Assembly (NCBI GenBank): GCA_030680805.1
Contig: JAUXUK010000055.1
Coordinates: 1-62,723, forward strand
DNA from: Sulfuritalea sp.
GTDB lineage: Bacteria > Pseudomonadota > Gammaproteobacteria > Burkholderiales > Rhodocyclaceae
DNA length: 62,723 bases
Reading direction: 5' to 3'
Within the stretch, counting starts at the first letter, position 1. Each line of letters opens with the position of its first letter. A program made the translations under genes and the position numbers. Shown here in pieces: positions 19,851 through 29,412 of the stretch. Under the pieces are notes generated by a model. The model saw nothing but the letters and a program-made list of their open reading frames with translations. It had not been told where the DNA came from and searched no databases.

Positions 19851-21443
19851 ATGAATCCGGCCGCCATCCAGCATTTCGACGTCCTCATCATTGGCAGCGG
19901 CCTCGCAGGTCAATCGCTGGCATTGAGACTCGCGGATACGCGCCGGGTGGCCCTGGTCACCAAGAAGACCCTGGCCGACTCCGCCTCTGCCTGGGCGCAA
20001 GGCGGCATCGCCGCGGTCCTCGACCCGGCCGACAGTGTCGACGCCCACATCAGCGATACATTCACGGCCGGCGCCGGCCTGTGCGACCCGACCGCCACCC
20101 GCTTCGTGGTCGAGCATGGCCGTGAAGCCATAGAGTGGCTGATCGCGCGCGGAGTTCCGTTCACCCCGGACGATTCACCCCTGGGCTTCCATTTGACCCG
20201 CGAGGGAGGCCACGGCCAGCGCCGCATCATCCATGCGGCCGATGCGACGGGTACTGCCGTGCAACAGACCCTGACCGAGCAGGTAAAGAGTCATCCGAAC
20301 ATCACGGTTCTCGAACGGCACATCGCGGTCGATCTGATCACGGCGGCGAAGCTTGGCCTGCCCCGCAATCGCTGCCTCGGCGCCTACGTGCTCGACATCG
20401 CCCACGATCGCGTGCTGACCCTGGGCGCCAGCCACACGGCCCTGGCCACGGGCGGCGCGGGCAAGGTCTATCTGTACACCACCAATCCCGATACCGCCAC
20501 CGGCGACGGCGTGGCGATGGCCTGGCGCGCCGGCTGCCGGGTGGCGAACATGGAATTCATCCAGTTCCATCCGACCTGCCTGTACCACCCGCACGCCAAG
20601 TCCTTCCTGATTTCGGAGGCGCTGCGCGGCGAAGGGGGCCTGCTGCGCCTGCCCGACGGCACGCGCTTCATGCCCGACCACGACAGCCGCGCCGAACTGG
20701 CGCCGCGCGACATCGTGGCCCGCGCGATCGACTTCGAAATGAAGCGCCACGGCCTCGACTGCGTGTTCCTCGACATGACGCACAAGTCGGCCGACTTCCT
20801 CAAGGAGCACTTTCCGACCATCCTGGCCCGTTGCCTGGAACTCGGCATCGACATCACGCGCGAGCCGATTCCGGTGGTGCCCGCCGCGCACTACGCCTGC
20901 GGCGGCGTGGTCACCGACATGGCGGCACGCACCGACCTCCCCGGGCTCTACGCAATCGGCGAAACCACATTCACCGGGCTGCACGGCGCCAATCGCCTGG
21001 CCTCCAATTCGCTGCTCGAATGCGTGGTGTTTTCGGCCTCGGCGGCGCAGGACATTCTCGCCGCGCCGGTCGAACCCCTGCCCCACCTGCCGCAATGGGA
21101 CGCAAGCCGGGTGCGCGACGCCGACGAGGAAATCGTCATCTCCCACAACTGGGCCGAGCTGCGGCGCTTCATGTGGGATTACGTCGGCATCGTGCGCACC
21201 AACAAACGCCTGGAACGCGCCCTGCATCGCATCCGGCTGCTGGAAAAGGAAATCGAGGAGTACTACGCAAACTACCGCGTCGGCAACGACCTCATCGAAT
21301 TGCGCAACCTGGTGCTGACCGCGCATCTGATCGTGAAAAGCGCGCAGCGCCGCCACGAAAGCCGCGGCCTGCACTTCAGCCGCGACTATCCGGAAACCCT
21401 GCCACGCGCACTGGACACGGTGCTGCACCCGCGCCAGGCCTGA
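19851..21443 (+). CDS. nadB: L-aspartate oxidase
   Basis: 530 residues. FAD flavoprotein oxidising L-aspartate to iminoaspartate, the first step of NAD synthesis with NadA. FAD motif [18 protein letters not shown] at the N-terminus, AQGGIAAVL, and the fumarate-reductase-family signature [13 protein letters not shown] near 380-392. The extended C-terminal helical domain is present. Transcribed divergently from rpoE; a TATAGT at 19837-19842 is only 8 bases before the ATG, so either the leader is very short or another promoter is used. Confidence 0.97.
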   Translation: MNPAAIQHFDVLIIGSGLAGQSLALRLADTRRVALVTKKTLADSASAWAQGGIAAVLDPADSVDAHISDTFTAGAGLCDPTATRFVVEHGREAIEWLIARGVPFTPDDSPLGFHLTREGGHGQRRIIHAADATGTAVQQTLTEQVKSHPNITVLERHIAVDLITAAKLGLPRNRCLGAYVLDIAHDRVLTLGASHTALATGGAGKVYLYTTNPDTATGDGVAMAWRAGCRVANMEFIQFHPTCLYHPHAKSFLISEALRGEGGLLRLPDGTRFMPDHDSRAELAPRDIVARAIDFEMKRHGLDCVFLDMTHKSADFLKEHFPTILARCLELGIDITREPIPVVPAAHYACGGVVTDMAARTDLPGLYAIGETTFTGLHGANRLASNSLLECVVFSASAAQDILAAPVEPLPHLPQWDASRVRDADEEIVISHNWAELRRFMWDYVGIVRTNKRLERALHRIRLLEKEIEEYYANYRVGNDLIELRNLVLTAHLIVKSAQRRHESRGLHFSRDYPETLPRALDTVLHPRQA

Positions 21444-21455
21444 TTCGGCAGTTCC

Positions 21456-21878
21456 TCAGGCGGGCGTTGCCGCCGCCGAGCGCCAACGCAACCAGAGCCG
21501 CAACTGGCGGAAATCCTCCGCCGCAAGGCTGTCGGGCAGCAGCGTCAGGGCGCGCAGGCGTCCTTCCTGCCGATACAGCAGCACCACCAGAAACGACAAA
21601 ACCAGGGTATGTGGATGCACGATGAGTTCGCTCGCCGTGTCGCCAGCGCCGACTTTTTCAAATCGACCGTCGCCGCGCAATATCAGGGTTTCGACCGGCG
21701 ATGCCCGGCGCGAGTACGCCAGCGACGCCCCGACCGACAACAGCAGAATGGCCGCCAGCCACGAAGGAAGCGTGGCGGCCAGCACCGCGCCGGCCGCCGC
21801 CACGTGCGCCAGTGACTGGAGCAGCAGCAGATGCCGCGAGGGCTTAAGTGAAACAGACAGAGGGGCGACTGCCTTCAT
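21456..21878 (-). CDS. YgfX-like small membrane protein
   Basis: 140 residues. Two adjacent hydrophobic segments near the N-terminus (about 18-34 and 38-55), then a soluble domain with VETLILRGDGRFEKV and a tail LRLWLRWRSA. This layout resembles the YgfX/DUF1434 family; in E. coli YgfX (CptA) is described as a toxin acting on the cytoskeleton, but that role should not be assumed here. It follows fabF by 12 bases on the same strand and converges on nadB with a 12-base gap. Confidence 0.6.
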   Translation of the reverse strand: MKAVAPLSVSLKPSRHLLLLQSLAHVAAAGAVLAATLPSWLAAILLLSVGASLAYSRRASPVETLILRGDGRFEKVGAGDTASELIVHPHTLVLSFLVVLLYRQEGRLRALTLLPDSLAAEDFRQLRLWLRWRSAAATPA

Positions 21879-21890
21879 CGCCCTGTCTGC

Positions 21891-23126
21891 CTAGATACGA
21901 CGGAAAACCAGTGAGCCGTTGGTGCCGCCGAAGCCGAAGTTGTTCTTCAGCGCCACGTCGATCTTCATCTGCCTGGCGATATTGGCGCAGTAATCCAGGT
22001 CGCACTCCGGATCCTGGTTGAAGATGTTGATGGTCGGCGGCGAAATCTGGTGATGCACGGCAAGCACCGTGAACACCGATTCGAGGCCGCCCGCGCCGCC
22101 CAGCAGATGGCCGGTCATGGACTTGGTGGAATTGACCACGGTCTTCTTCGCCGCATCGAGGCCGAACGCCAGCTTGATGGCTTCGGTTTCGTTCTTGTCG
22201 CCCAGCGGCGTCGAGGTGCCATGGGCATTGACGTAGTGCACCTGATCGGGATTGACACCGGCGTTCTTCATGGCGTTCACCATGCTGCGCCGCGGTCCGT
22301 CGGTATCCGGCGCGGTCATGTGGAAGGCATCGCCGCTCATGCCGAAGCCGGACAATTCGGCGTAGATTTTCGCGCCGCGCGCCTTCGCATGTTCGTACTC
22401 TTCGAGCACCATGACGCCGGCGCCCTCGCCCATGACGAAGCCGTCGCGATCCTTGTCCCAGGGACGGGAGGCGGTGGCCGGATCGTCGTTGCGCGTGGAC
22501 AGCGCCTGGGCCGACGCGAAGCCGCCCACGGCCAGCGGCGAAATGGTCGCCTCGGCGCCGCCGCAGACCATCGCGTCCGCATCGCCGTACTCGATCATCC
22601 GCGCCGACAGGCCGATCGCGTGCAGACCCGTGGTGCAAGCCGTGACCACGGCGATGTTGGGGCCCTTGAGGCCGAACATGATCGACAGGTTGCCGGAGAT
22701 CATGTTGCTGATCGTGCCCGGAATGAAGAAGGGCGAAATCTTGCGCGGACCGCCGGCCAGATAGTCGTTGTGCGTGTCCTCGATCATCGGCAGGCCGCCG
22801 ATGCCGGAGCCGATGTTGACGCCGATGCGATCGGCATCGGCCTGCGCCGTGTCGAGCCCGGCGTCGCGCAGCGCCTGAATGCCGGCCGCCATGCCGAAAT
22901 GGATGAAGGTATCCATCCGGCGCGCTTCCTTGGCCGAGAGGTAGGCGGTGACGTCGAAGTTCCTCACCTCGCCGGCGATCTGCGCCTTGAACGCCGCGGG
23001 ATCGAACTTCGTGATCCGGCCGATCCCGCTCTTTCCGGCAAGCAGGTTGTCCCAGGCTTCTGGAACGCTATTGCCAACCGGCGAGACAAGACCCAGACCG
23101 GTGACGACCACACGGCGTCGCGACAC
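21891..23126 (-). CDS. fabF: Beta-ketoacyl-ACP synthase II
   Basis: 411 residues. Elongates acyl-ACP with malonyl-ACP. Catalytic Cys164 in VTACTTGLHA, His in NAHGTSTPLGD and His in KSMTGHLLGGAGG, the FabF-type Cys-His-His triad. Directly downstream of acpP (39-base gap), the conserved order. An NNFGFGGTNGSLVF motif closes the thiolase fold. Confidence 0.97.
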   Translation of the reverse strand: MSRRRVVVTGLGLVSPVGNSVPEAWDNLLAGKSGIGRITKFDPAAFKAQIAGEVRNFDVTAYLSAKEARRMDTFIHFGMAAGIQALRDAGLDTAQADADRIGVNIGSGIGGLPMIEDTHNDYLAGGPRKISPFFIPGTISNMISGNLSIMFGLKGPNIAVVTACTTGLHAIGLSARMIEYGDADAMVCGGAEATISPLAVGGFASAQALSTRNDDPATASRPWDKDRDGFVMGEGAGVMVLEEYEHAKARGAKIYAELSGFGMSGDAFHMTAPDTDGPRRSMVNAMKNAGVNPDQVHYVNAHGTSTPLGDKNETEAIKLAFGLDAAKKTVVNSTKSMTGHLLGGAGGLESVFTVLAVHHQISPPTINIFNQDPECDLDYCANIARQMKIDVALKNNFGFGGTNGSLVFRRI

Positions 23127-23165
23127 GATGAACTCCGAAAGAAAGGATTGAAACGGGGGTGAGGA

Positions 23166-23405
23166 TTACTTCTTGATGTTGGCGTTGACGTAGTCAATGG
23201 CCTGCTGCACGGTGGTGATCTTCTCCGCGTCTTCGTCGGGAATCTCGCACTCGAACTCCTCCTCCAGCGCCATCACCAGTTCCACGGTGTCGAGCGAATC
23301 GGCACCGAGATCGTCCACGAAGTTGGATTCGTTCTTGATGTCAGCTTCATTGACGCCCAGTTGCTCGGCGACGATCTTCTTGACGCGTTGTTCGATGTTC
23401 TCCAT
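23166..23405 (-). CDS. acpP: Acyl carrier protein
   Basis: 79 residues, highly acidic. Ser37 in the motif [18 protein letters not shown] carries the 4'-phosphopantetheine arm added by AcpS (8868-9245). A strong AAGGAG ribosome-binding site lies 7 bases before the ATG, fitting the high expression of this protein. A terminator after fabG separates it from the upstream fab genes, so it probably has its own promoter in the 23406-23465 gap. Confidence 0.98.
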   Translation of the reverse strand: MENIEQRVKKIVAEQLGVNEADIKNESNFVDDLGADSLDTVELVMALEEEFECEIPDEDAEKITTVQQAIDYVNANIKK

Positions 23406-23457
23406 CTTGAAACTCCTTCCCTGAATTGTTCGGGTGGTAAAAACCTGCCTATTTTAA

Positions 23458-23495
23458 CAAAAACACCGGATGCCCTCGAGAGTTTGGCATCCGGT
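23458..23495 (-). terminator. Intrinsic terminator after fabG
   Basis: Minus strand: 10-bp perfect stem ACCGGATGCC/GGCATCCGGT (23495-23486 and 23474-23465), 11-base loop, followed by GTTTTTGTT. It begins in the fabG stop codon and precedes acpP, which explains a separate acpP-fabF transcript. Confidence 0.8.
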
Positions 23496-24241
23496 CAAGC
23501 CATATACATGCCGCCATTGACATTCAGCGTGGTGCCCGTGATGTAGCCGGCGCGCTTCGATGCCAGAAAGGCCACGGTGGCTGCGATCTCATCCGGCTGG
23601 CCGAGGCGGCCCAGCGGAATCCTGCCCAGCAGCGCATCGCGCTGCGCGTCGGGCAGTGCCTTCGTCATGTCGGTATCGATGAAGCCCGGCGCCACGCAAT
23701 TCACGGTGATGTTGCGGCTGCCAAGTTCCTGCGCCAGTGCGCGGCTCATGCCGGCGACACCGGCCTTGGCCGCAGCGTAGTTGGCCTGACCGGGGTTGCC
23801 GGCTTCGCCCACCACCGAGGTAATGTTGATGATGCGCCCGAAGCGCGCCTTCATCATGCCGCGCATGACCAGCTTGGACAGACGGAACACGGCCTTGAGA
23901 TTGGTCTCGATGACGAGTTCCCATTCGTCGTCCTTCATGCGCATGGCCAGGTTGTCGCGGGTAATGCCGGCGTTGTTCACCAGCACCGAAACAGGCCCGA
24001 ATTTCTTCTCGATCTCGCCGATCAGCACCTCGCATGCCGCCGCTTCAGTGACATTGACCATCGCGCCCCAGCCGGCGATGCCGGCTTCATCGAATCCCTT
24101 CTGAATCTCGGCCGCACCCGCGTCGGACGTCGCCGTACCGATCACTGTCGCGCCCTGCGCACCCAGTTCCAGCGCAATGGCGCGGCCGAGGCCACGCGAG
24201 GCGCCCGTCACCAGGGCAATCTGTCCCTTCAAATCCGCCAT
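23495..24241 (-). CDS. fabG: 3-oxoacyl-ACP reductase
   Basis: 248 residues from ATG 24241 (MADLKGQIALVTGASRGLG), which lies one base beyond the fabD stop; an ATG six codons earlier overlaps fabD. NADPH-dependent short-chain dehydrogenase reducing beta-ketoacyl-ACP. Cofactor motif TGASRGLG, NNAG, and the catalytic Ser-Tyr-Lys in ITSVVGEAGNPGQANYAAAK. Type II fatty-acid synthesis cluster. Confidence 0.97.
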   Translation of the reverse strand: MADLKGQIALVTGASRGLGRAIALELGAQGATVIGTATSDAGAAEIQKGFDEAGIAGWGAMVNVTEAAACEVLIGEIEKKFGPVSVLVNNAGITRDNLAMRMKDDEWELVIETNLKAVFRLSKLVMRGMMKARFGRIINITSVVGEAGNPGQANYAAAKAGVAGMSRALAQELGSRNITVNCVAPGFIDTDMTKALPDAQRDALLGRIPLGRLGQPDEIAATVAFLASKRAGYITGTTLNVNGGMYMA

Positions 24242-24242
24242 A

Positions 24243-25178
24243 TCAGTTTTCCTTTGCAACTGTCAGCGCTGCATCCATGGCAGCCAGGTCATTCATGGCG
24301 GCGCCGTTGAGGCTTTCGACACAGCGCTTCACCAGCCCGGACAAGACCTTGCCCGGACCGCATTCGAAAATGTGGGTCACACCGGCCGCCTGCATCGCCT
24401 GCATGGTTTCGACCCAGCGCACCGGCGAAGCCGCCTGGCGCACCAGCGCATCCTTGATCGCGGCGGGATCGACCAGTTGGGCGACATCGACGTTGTTGAT
24501 CACAGGAATTCGCGGCGAAGCCAGCGTGAGTTCCGCCAGTCGCGATTTCAGCGCTTCGGCCGCCGGCCGCATCAACGAGCAATGAAAGGGCGCCGAGACT
24601 GGCAGCATCAGCGCGCGCTTGGCGCCTTTGGCCTTGACCAGTTCAGCCGCCCGCTCGACCGCCGCCTTGTGCCCGGCGATCACGGTCTGCTTCGGCTCGT
24701 TGAAATTGACGGCCTGCACCACCTGGCCTTGTTCCGCTTCGGCGCAGGCCGCGATCACGGCGGCCGCATCGAGTCCCATCACTGCCGCCATAGCCCCCTC
24801 ACCGGCCGGCACGGCCGCCTGCATGGCCTTGGCGCGCAGTTCCACCAGTGGCACCGCATCCTTCAGTTGCAACACCCCGGCCGCCACCAGCGCCGAATAC
24901 TCGCCGAGGCTGTGCCCCGCTACCAAGGCCGGCTGCGCGCCGCCCTTTTCCAGCCACAAACGATAGACCGCGATACCTGCAGTGAGCATCAGGGGCTGCG
25001 TATTGACCGTCTGGTTCAGCGCCTCGGCCGGGCCTTCAACCACCAGTTGCCACAAGTCGCGGCCCAAGGCAGCCGATGCCTCGTCAAACGTGGCGCGGAC
25101 TACCGCCGCATCGCCATAAGCGGCCATCATCCCTAAAGATTGCGAACCTTGACCGGGAAAAACGAGCGCGAACTTCAT
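24243..25178 (-). CDS. fabD: Malonyl-CoA:ACP transacylase
   Basis: 311 residues. Loads malonyl groups from CoA onto ACP. N-terminal MKFALVFPGQGSQSLGM, nucleophile Ser90 in GHSLGEYSAL, and the His-bearing APFHCSLM. The ATG shares bases with the stop of a 28-codon leader ORF (ATGA) whose first seven codons repeat the fabD start. A GGAGAG site 6 bases upstream lies in the leader ORF. Confidence 0.97.
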   Translation of the reverse strand: MKFALVFPGQGSQSLGMMAAYGDAAVVRATFDEASAALGRDLWQLVVEGPAEALNQTVNTQPLMLTAGIAVYRLWLEKGGAQPALVAGHSLGEYSALVAAGVLQLKDAVPLVELRAKAMQAAVPAGEGAMAAVMGLDAAAVIAACAEAEQGQVVQAVNFNEPKQTVIAGHKAAVERAAELVKAKGAKRALMLPVSAPFHCSLMRPAAEALKSRLAELTLASPRIPVINNVDVAQLVDPAAIKDALVRQAASPVRWVETMQAMQAAGVTHIFECGPGKVLSGLVKRCVESLNGAAMNDLAAMDAALTVAKEN

Positions 25179-25261
25179 TCAGTCTCTCCGCGAGTTTTCA
25201 GTGAAGGCTCGCCTGCGACAGCAGGCGTTACGCCGGAGCTAAATACGAGTGCGAATTTCAT
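25175..25261 (-). CDS. 28-codon leader ORF made from a duplicated fabD start
   Basis: ATG 25261 to TGA 25175. Its first residues MKFALVF are identical to those of FabD, then it diverges into SSGVTPAVAG and ends KTRGETE; its stop overlaps the fabD ATG. The 21 bases at 25241-25261 match 25158-25178 with four changes. Between the copies lies a hairpin (7-bp stem, 25210-25227). This looks like an old insertion of a small palindromic element with duplication of the target. Whether it is translated is unknown. Confidence 0.5.
   Translation of the reverse strand: MKFALVFSSGVTPAVAGEPSLKTRGETE
25210..25227. repeat. Small palindrome between the two fabD start copies
   Basis: CGCCTGC at 25210-25216, loop GACA, GCAGGCG at 25221-25227, a perfect 7-bp stem. 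It is the core of the 60-base stretch that separates the duplicated fabD starts. Confidence 0.7.
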
Positions 25262-25278
25262 GTTGGCTATTCTCGAGT

Positions 25279-26247
25279 TTAGAACCTGAGCAGGGTTGCG
25301 CCCCAGGTGAAACCACCGCCGACGCCTTCCAGCAACAGATGCTGGCCGCGCTGGATCTTTCCGCCACGCACCGCATCGTCCAGCGCCAGCGGAATCGATG
25401 CGGCGGAAGTATTGCCATGACGATCCACCGTAACGATGCATTTTTCCGGAGGAATGTGAAGTTTTTTCGCGGTTGCCTGCAGGATGCGCACATTGGCCTG
25501 ATGCGGGATCAGCCAATCCACCTGCGCCGCCGTCATTCCAGCCGCCGCCAGGACTTCGTTGGCGACATCGGCCAGCACCTTGACGGCAAACTTGAACACA
25601 GCCTGGCCGTCCATGCGCAGGAAGGGATCGCCGGTGGCCACCCCGCCGCAGATCTGCCCCGGCACGGAAAGAATGCCGTGATGACTGCCGTCGGCATGGA
25701 ATGCGCTGGCCAGCAGACCGGGCGTGTCCGACGCCTCCAGCACCACTGCGCCGGCGCCGTCGCCGAACAGGACGCAGGTACCGCGGTCCTTCCAGTCGAG
25801 AATGCGCGAAAACACCTCGGCGCCAACCACCAACGCGCACTTGTGCGAACCGGACGCAATGAATTTCTCCGCAATGGTCAGTGCATAGACGAAACCGCTG
25901 CACACGGCCTGCACGTCGAAGGCGGGAGCGCCATTGGTGATGCCCAGCTTGTGTTGCAGCAAGGCTGCCGCGCTGGGAAAAACGAAATCCGGAGTCGACG
26001 TCGCCACGATGATGAGATCGACGTCCGCGGGCTTGCGTCCGGCGGCGTCGAGCGCGCGGCGGCTGGCTTCCAGCGCCAGATCGCTGCAGGCGATGCCCTC
26101 CGCAGCGAGGTGACGGCTGCGAATGCCGGTGCGCTCGACGATCCATTCGCCGGACGAGTCAAGTCCGTGGGCGGCAATCAGGGCCGCGTTGCTGACCGGT
26201 TCGCCGGGCAGATAGCTGCCGGTGCCGCTGATTCGAGTGTGGATCAT
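25279..26247 (-). CDS. fabH: Beta-ketoacyl-ACP synthase III
   Basis: 322 residues. Starts fatty-acid synthesis by condensing acetyl-CoA with malonyl-ACP. Catalytic Cys116 in [12 protein letters not shown], His in [10 protein letters not shown] and Asn in [14 protein letters not shown] 26247 is chosen because a GGAGGGCGGG site lies just before it; an ATG at 26262 overlaps the plsX stop. Conserved order plsX-fabH-fabD. Confidence 0.97.
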   Translation of the reverse strand: MIHTRISGTGSYLPGEPVSNAALIAAHGLDSSGEWIVERTGIRSRHLAAEGIACSDLALEASRRALDAAGRKPADVDLIIVATSTPDFVFPSAAALLQHKLGITNGAPAFDVQAVCSGFVYALTIAEKFIASGSHKCALVVGAEVFSRILDWKDRGTCVLFGDGAGAVVLEASDTPGLLASAFHADGSHHGILSVPGQICGGVATGDPFLRMDGQAVFKFAVKVLADVANEVLAAAGMTAAQVDWLIPHQANVRILQATAKKLHIPPEKCIVTVDRHGNTSAASIPLALDDAVRGGKIQRGQHLLLEGVGGGFTWGATLLRF

Positions 26248-26258
26248 CCCGCCCTCCA

Positions 26259-27284
26259 TCAATCGCAGAGAGTCGGCGCTGGCGAGATGGCGGCCATGCG
26301 CGCGGCTATGGTCTCGGGCAGACGCTGCCGTGCTTCCTCGGCCGCCTTTTCCAGCGCGAAGCGAAATGCCATTTGATCCGCCGAGCCGTGACTCTTGACC
26401 ACGATCCCCTTCAAGCCAAGCAGACTCGCTCCGTTGTAGCGGCGGGGATCAAAACGTTGCCTGAAAGATTTCAGGACAGGCATGGCCACCAGCGCCGCCA
26501 GCTTGGTGAAGATGTTGCGCGAAAATTCCTGTTTGAGCGCGCCGCCAATCATGTGAGCCAGGCCTTCGGCGGCCTTCAGGGTGACGTTGCCGACAAACCC
26601 GTCGCATACCACGACATCCGCAGTGCCCTTGAAGATGTCGTTGCCCTCTACGTTGCCGATGAAATTGAGGTCGGTGGCGCGCAGCAGCTCGGCGGCACGC
26701 TTGACGGCCTCGTTGCCCTTGATGGACTCTTCCCCGATGTTCAGCAGGCCGACCGTGGGCCGTTCCTTGTGTTCCAGCGCGGACACCAGCAGGGACCCCA
26801 TGATGCCGAACTGCAGCAAGTGCTCGGGACTGCAATCGACATTGGCGCCGAGATCCAGCACGTAGGTGCTGCCGCGCTCCGAGGGCAGCACGGAGCAGAT
26901 GGCCGGCCGATCGATGCCGGGCAGAGTTTTCAGCACGAAGCGGGAAACCGCCATCAAGGCGCCGGTGTTGCCGGCCGACACGGCAGCGTCTGCCGTGCCT
27001 TCCTTGACCAGATCGACGGCCACGCGCATCGATGAATCCTTCTTGCCGCGCAGCGCACTGGCCACGGCTTCGTCCATCTCGACCACTTCCGAGGCATGGC
27101 GGATCGCCATGCGATTGCCGAACTCGGTTATCGCGCGCTCAGCCTGCGGGCGCAAGACCTCCTCGCGGCCGACCAGGATGGCGGCGCAATCGGTGTCATG
27201 ACGCAGGAATTCAAAAACAGCGGGCAGCGTTACCGACGGACCGTGGTCGCCGCCCATACAATCCACCGCGAGGGTGATCGCCAT
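26259..27284 (-). CDS. plsX: Phosphate acyltransferase PlsX
   Basis: 341 residues. Converts acyl-ACP to acyl-phosphate for phospholipid synthesis, peripheral at the membrane. Seen: [16 protein letters not shown] at the N-terminus, [28 protein letters not shown] and [15 protein letters not shown]. It lies 67 bases after rpmF with a strong terminator in between, so it must have its own promoter or depend on readthrough. Confidence 0.97.
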   Translation of the reverse strand: MAITLAVDCMGGDHGPSVTLPAVFEFLRHDTDCAAILVGREEVLRPQAERAITEFGNRMAIRHASEVVEMDEAVASALRGKKDSSMRVAVDLVKEGTADAAVSAGNTGALMAVSRFVLKTLPGIDRPAICSVLPSERGSTYVLDLGANVDCSPEHLLQFGIMGSLLVSALEHKERPTVGLLNIGEESIKGNEAVKRAAELLRATDLNFIGNVEGNDIFKGTADVVVCDGFVGNVTLKAAEGLAHMIGGALKQEFSRNIFTKLAALVAMPVLKSFRQRFDPRRYNGASLLGLKGIVVKSHGSADQMAFRFALEKAAEEARQRLPETIAARMAAISPAPTLCD

Positions 27285-27301
27285 ACCGGGGCTCTCTATG
27301 T

Positions 27302-27335
27302 AAAAACGGCCGGATGCGCAGGACGCATCCGGCCG
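27302..27335 (-). terminator. Intrinsic terminator after rpmF
   Basis: Minus strand: perfect 12-bp GC-rich stem (27335-27324 with 27318-27307), 5-base loop, then five U. One of the best terminators in the window. It separates yceD-rpmF from plsX and the fab genes. Confidence 0.9.
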
Positions 27336-27351
27336 GTTTCAACAAAGTGAA

Positions 27352-27531
27352 TTATTCGCCCTTGGCCTTTACGACCTTCTTGCCCCGATACACGCCGGAC
27401 GGCGAGATATGGTGGCGCAGGTGAACTTCGCCCGTGGTCGGCTCGACGGCCAGCGGCGGGTTGGTCAGAAAATCGTGCGCACGATGCATGCCGCGCTTGG
27501 ACGGGGACTTCTTGTTCTGTTGTACAGCCAT
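27352..27531 (-). CDS. rpmF: 50S ribosomal protein L32
   Basis: 59 residues, absent from long-ORF calls because of its size. Starts [20 protein letters not shown] and ends KKVVKAKGE, very basic, the usual L32 length. An AAGGAG site precedes the ATG by 6 bases. It lies 16 bases after yceD, the conserved yceD-rpmF pair, and is followed by a strong terminator. Confidence 0.97.
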   Translation of the reverse strand: MAVQQNKKSPSKRGMHRAHDFLTNPPLAVEPTTGEVHLRHHISPSGVYRGKKVVKAKGE

Positions 27532-27547
27532 TTTGCTACTCCTTGTT

Positions 27548-28045
27548 TCAATGCTTCTTCAAAGCGGCCAGCGCCGAAAACGGCGATGATCCATGTTCAC
27601 TTGCCTTCGCCGATGGCGATTCGCACTTCTCGTGACGCGGCGCGATGGGCAGCGCCAGCAACACTTCATCCTCAATCAGCGACAGCACGTTCAGTTCGCC
27701 GTCAGCGGCAATGGCATCTGCGCTGTCGTCTTCCAGATCGTCGTCCGGCCAATCCTCGCCCGGTGCGATGAGTTGCAGGCGACTGCGGATGCTCAGGGGA
27801 AACGTCACGCCGCCCAAACACCTCTGGCAACACAACACCGGTTCACCCGCGACATCCAGCTGCAACCACGACTTTCCCTGCTCGTCCCGCCAGCCTTCGA
27901 GCCGAACCGACAGAAAACCTTCCGTCGTGGTCAGCGCGTCTGCCAAACGCGGCAATCCAGCCAAGGCAACCCTGCGATCCAACACACCACCACTGCGCGC
28001 GAACTCGAGACTGTCTATAACCGTTCCGGCAATTGAATCAGACAC
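27548..28045 (-). CDS. yceD: YceD/DUF177 family protein
   Basis: 165 residues from GTG 28045 ([20 protein letters not shown]); TTG 28066 is an alternative. The paired cysteines CCQRCL near 93-98 and the acidic [20 protein letters not shown] block are typical. In E. coli and plants the family is tied to 23S rRNA accumulation; it always precedes rpmF. Divergent from maf with a short gap. Confidence 0.9.
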   Translation of the reverse strand: MSDSIAGTVIDSLEFARSGGVLDRRVALAGLPRLADALTTTEGFLSVRLEGWRDEQGKSWLQLDVAGEPVLCCQRCLGGVTFPLSIRSRLQLIAPGEDWPDDDLEDDSADAIAADGELNVLSLIEDEVLLALPIAPRHEKCESPSAKASEHGSSPFSALAALKKH

Positions 28046-28112
28046 GGACAGGGGCTCGCGACACAAACGGTGAATGTTATCATGCCCGACCCCCTTTTTT
28101 CAAGTCCGAAAC

Positions 28113-28694
28113 ATGGCTCGCCGCGTCATCCTTGCCTCAACCTCGCCCTTCCGCCGCGAACTTCTGGCTCGCCTGCTGATCCCCTTTGAAACCGCTGACC
28201 CGGAAACCGACGAGTCGGCGCTGGCCGGCGAAGCACCTGAATCCACCGCCAAGCGCCTGGCAGAAGCCAAGGCCCGGGCGGTTGCCGCGCGCTATCCCGA
28301 CGCCCTGATCATAGGTTCCGACCAGGTGGCCGCCAGCGACAGCCGGCGTTTCGGCAAACCGGGCAGCCGCGAGAATGCCATCGACCAGTTGCGGCTGATG
28401 CGCGGAAAAGAGGTGATCTTCCATACCGGACTGTGCCTGCTCGACAGCGCCACCAACCGCGCGCAAGTGTGCTGCATTGACACCCATGTCGGCTTTCGCG
28501 ACCTGAGCGATGCCGAAATCGAGTCCTATCTCGACAAGGAAGATGCGCTGAACTGCGCCGGCAGCGCCAAGTCCGAAGCATTGGGCATTTCCCTGCTCTC
28601 CTACCTGCGCGGCGACGACCCCAACGCCCTGATCGGACTGCCGCTGATTGCCCTGTGCAACATGCTGCGCGCCGAAGGTCTGGCTTTGCCCTGA
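28113..28694 (+). CDS. Maf-family nucleotide pyrophosphatase (YceF type)
   Basis: 193 residues from ATG 28113 ([21 protein letters not shown]); an upstream ATG at 28074 adds 13 residues without homology. YceF-type Maf proteins hydrolyse m7GTP and modified nucleotides. The IGSDQVAA motif with the catalytic acidic residue and the C-terminal [17 protein letters not shown] are seen. It leads a plus-strand operon with the next two genes. Confidence 0.92.
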   Translation: MARRVILASTSPFRRELLARLLIPFETADPETDESALAGEAPESTAKRLAEAKARAVAARYPDALIIGSDQVAASDSRRFGKPGSRENAIDQLRLMRGKEVIFHTGLCLLDSATNRAQVCCIDTHVGFRDLSDAEIESYLDKEDALNCAGSAKSEALGISLLSYLRGDDPNALIGLPLIALCNMLRAEGLALP

Positions 28695-28700
28695 CACGCC

Positions 28701-29411
28701 ATGCCCGGCGCACTCTGGCTGCTCCCGGTAGCGCTCGGCGACACGCCGTGGCCAAGCTATGCGCCGGCAGCCACTCGCGAAGCCGCCTGCCGGCTGAGGC
28801 ATTTCGTCGCCGAGAACGCCAAGACGGCGCGCGCCGAGCTCAAGCGCATCGACCACCCCGTACCCTTGCGCGAACTGGCGATCGAGCAGTTGCCCGAGAC
28901 GCCCACCGCCACGGATATCGAGCGCCTGCTGGCGCCACTCCTCGCAGGCCACGACCTGGGCCTGATGTCGGAAGCCGGCTGCCCGGCAGTAGCCGATCCG
29001 GGCGCCCTGCTGGTGCGCCGCGCGCATGAACTGGGGATTGTCGTCAAACCGCTGGTGGGCCCGTCTTCGCTGCTGCTGGCGCTGATGGCTTCGGGACTGG
29101 ATGGCCAGCGCTTTGCCTTTCATGGCTATCTGCCGGCGCGCGAGCCCGAGCGCAGCCGCCGCATCGCGGAACTTGAAAGCGAGTCCGCCCGCCTCCAGCA
29201 AACCCAGATATTCATCGAAACACCCTACCGCAACAACGCCTTATTCAATGCGCTGCTGCTGGCCTGCCGCCCGAAAACCCGTCTTTGTCTCGCAACCGAC
29301 CTGACACTGGCCAGCGAACAGATCGCCACGCGCGGCATCGCCGACTGGAAAGCCGCAACGCCGCCCGATCTGGACAAACGCCCCACCGTCTTTCTGCTGC
29401 TGGCCGCCTGA
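28701..29411 (+). CDS. SAM-dependent methyltransferase of the RsmI/tetrapyrrole methylase fold
   Basis: 236 residues. The tetrapyrrole-methylase fold shows in GHDLGLMSEAGCPAVADPGA and VVKPLVGPSSLLLALMASG, and IFIETPYRNNALFNALL is close to RsmI. It is shorter than RsmI (about 280) and lacks the N-terminal ATPIGNL start, so it is a paralogue often found next to maf in betaproteobacteria. Substrate unknown, perhaps rRNA. Six bases after maf and one base before egtD. Confidence 0.8.
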   Translation: MPGALWLLPVALGDTPWPSYAPAATREAACRLRHFVAENAKTARAELKRIDHPVPLRELAIEQLPETPTATDIERLLAPLLAGHDLGLMSEAGCPAVADPGALLVRRAHELGIVVKPLVGPSSLLLALMASGLDGQRFAFHGYLPAREPERSRRIAELESESARLQQTQIFIETPYRNNALFNALLLACRPKTRLCLATDLTLASEQIATRGIADWKAATPPDLDKRPTVFLLLAA

Positions 29412-29412
29412 G

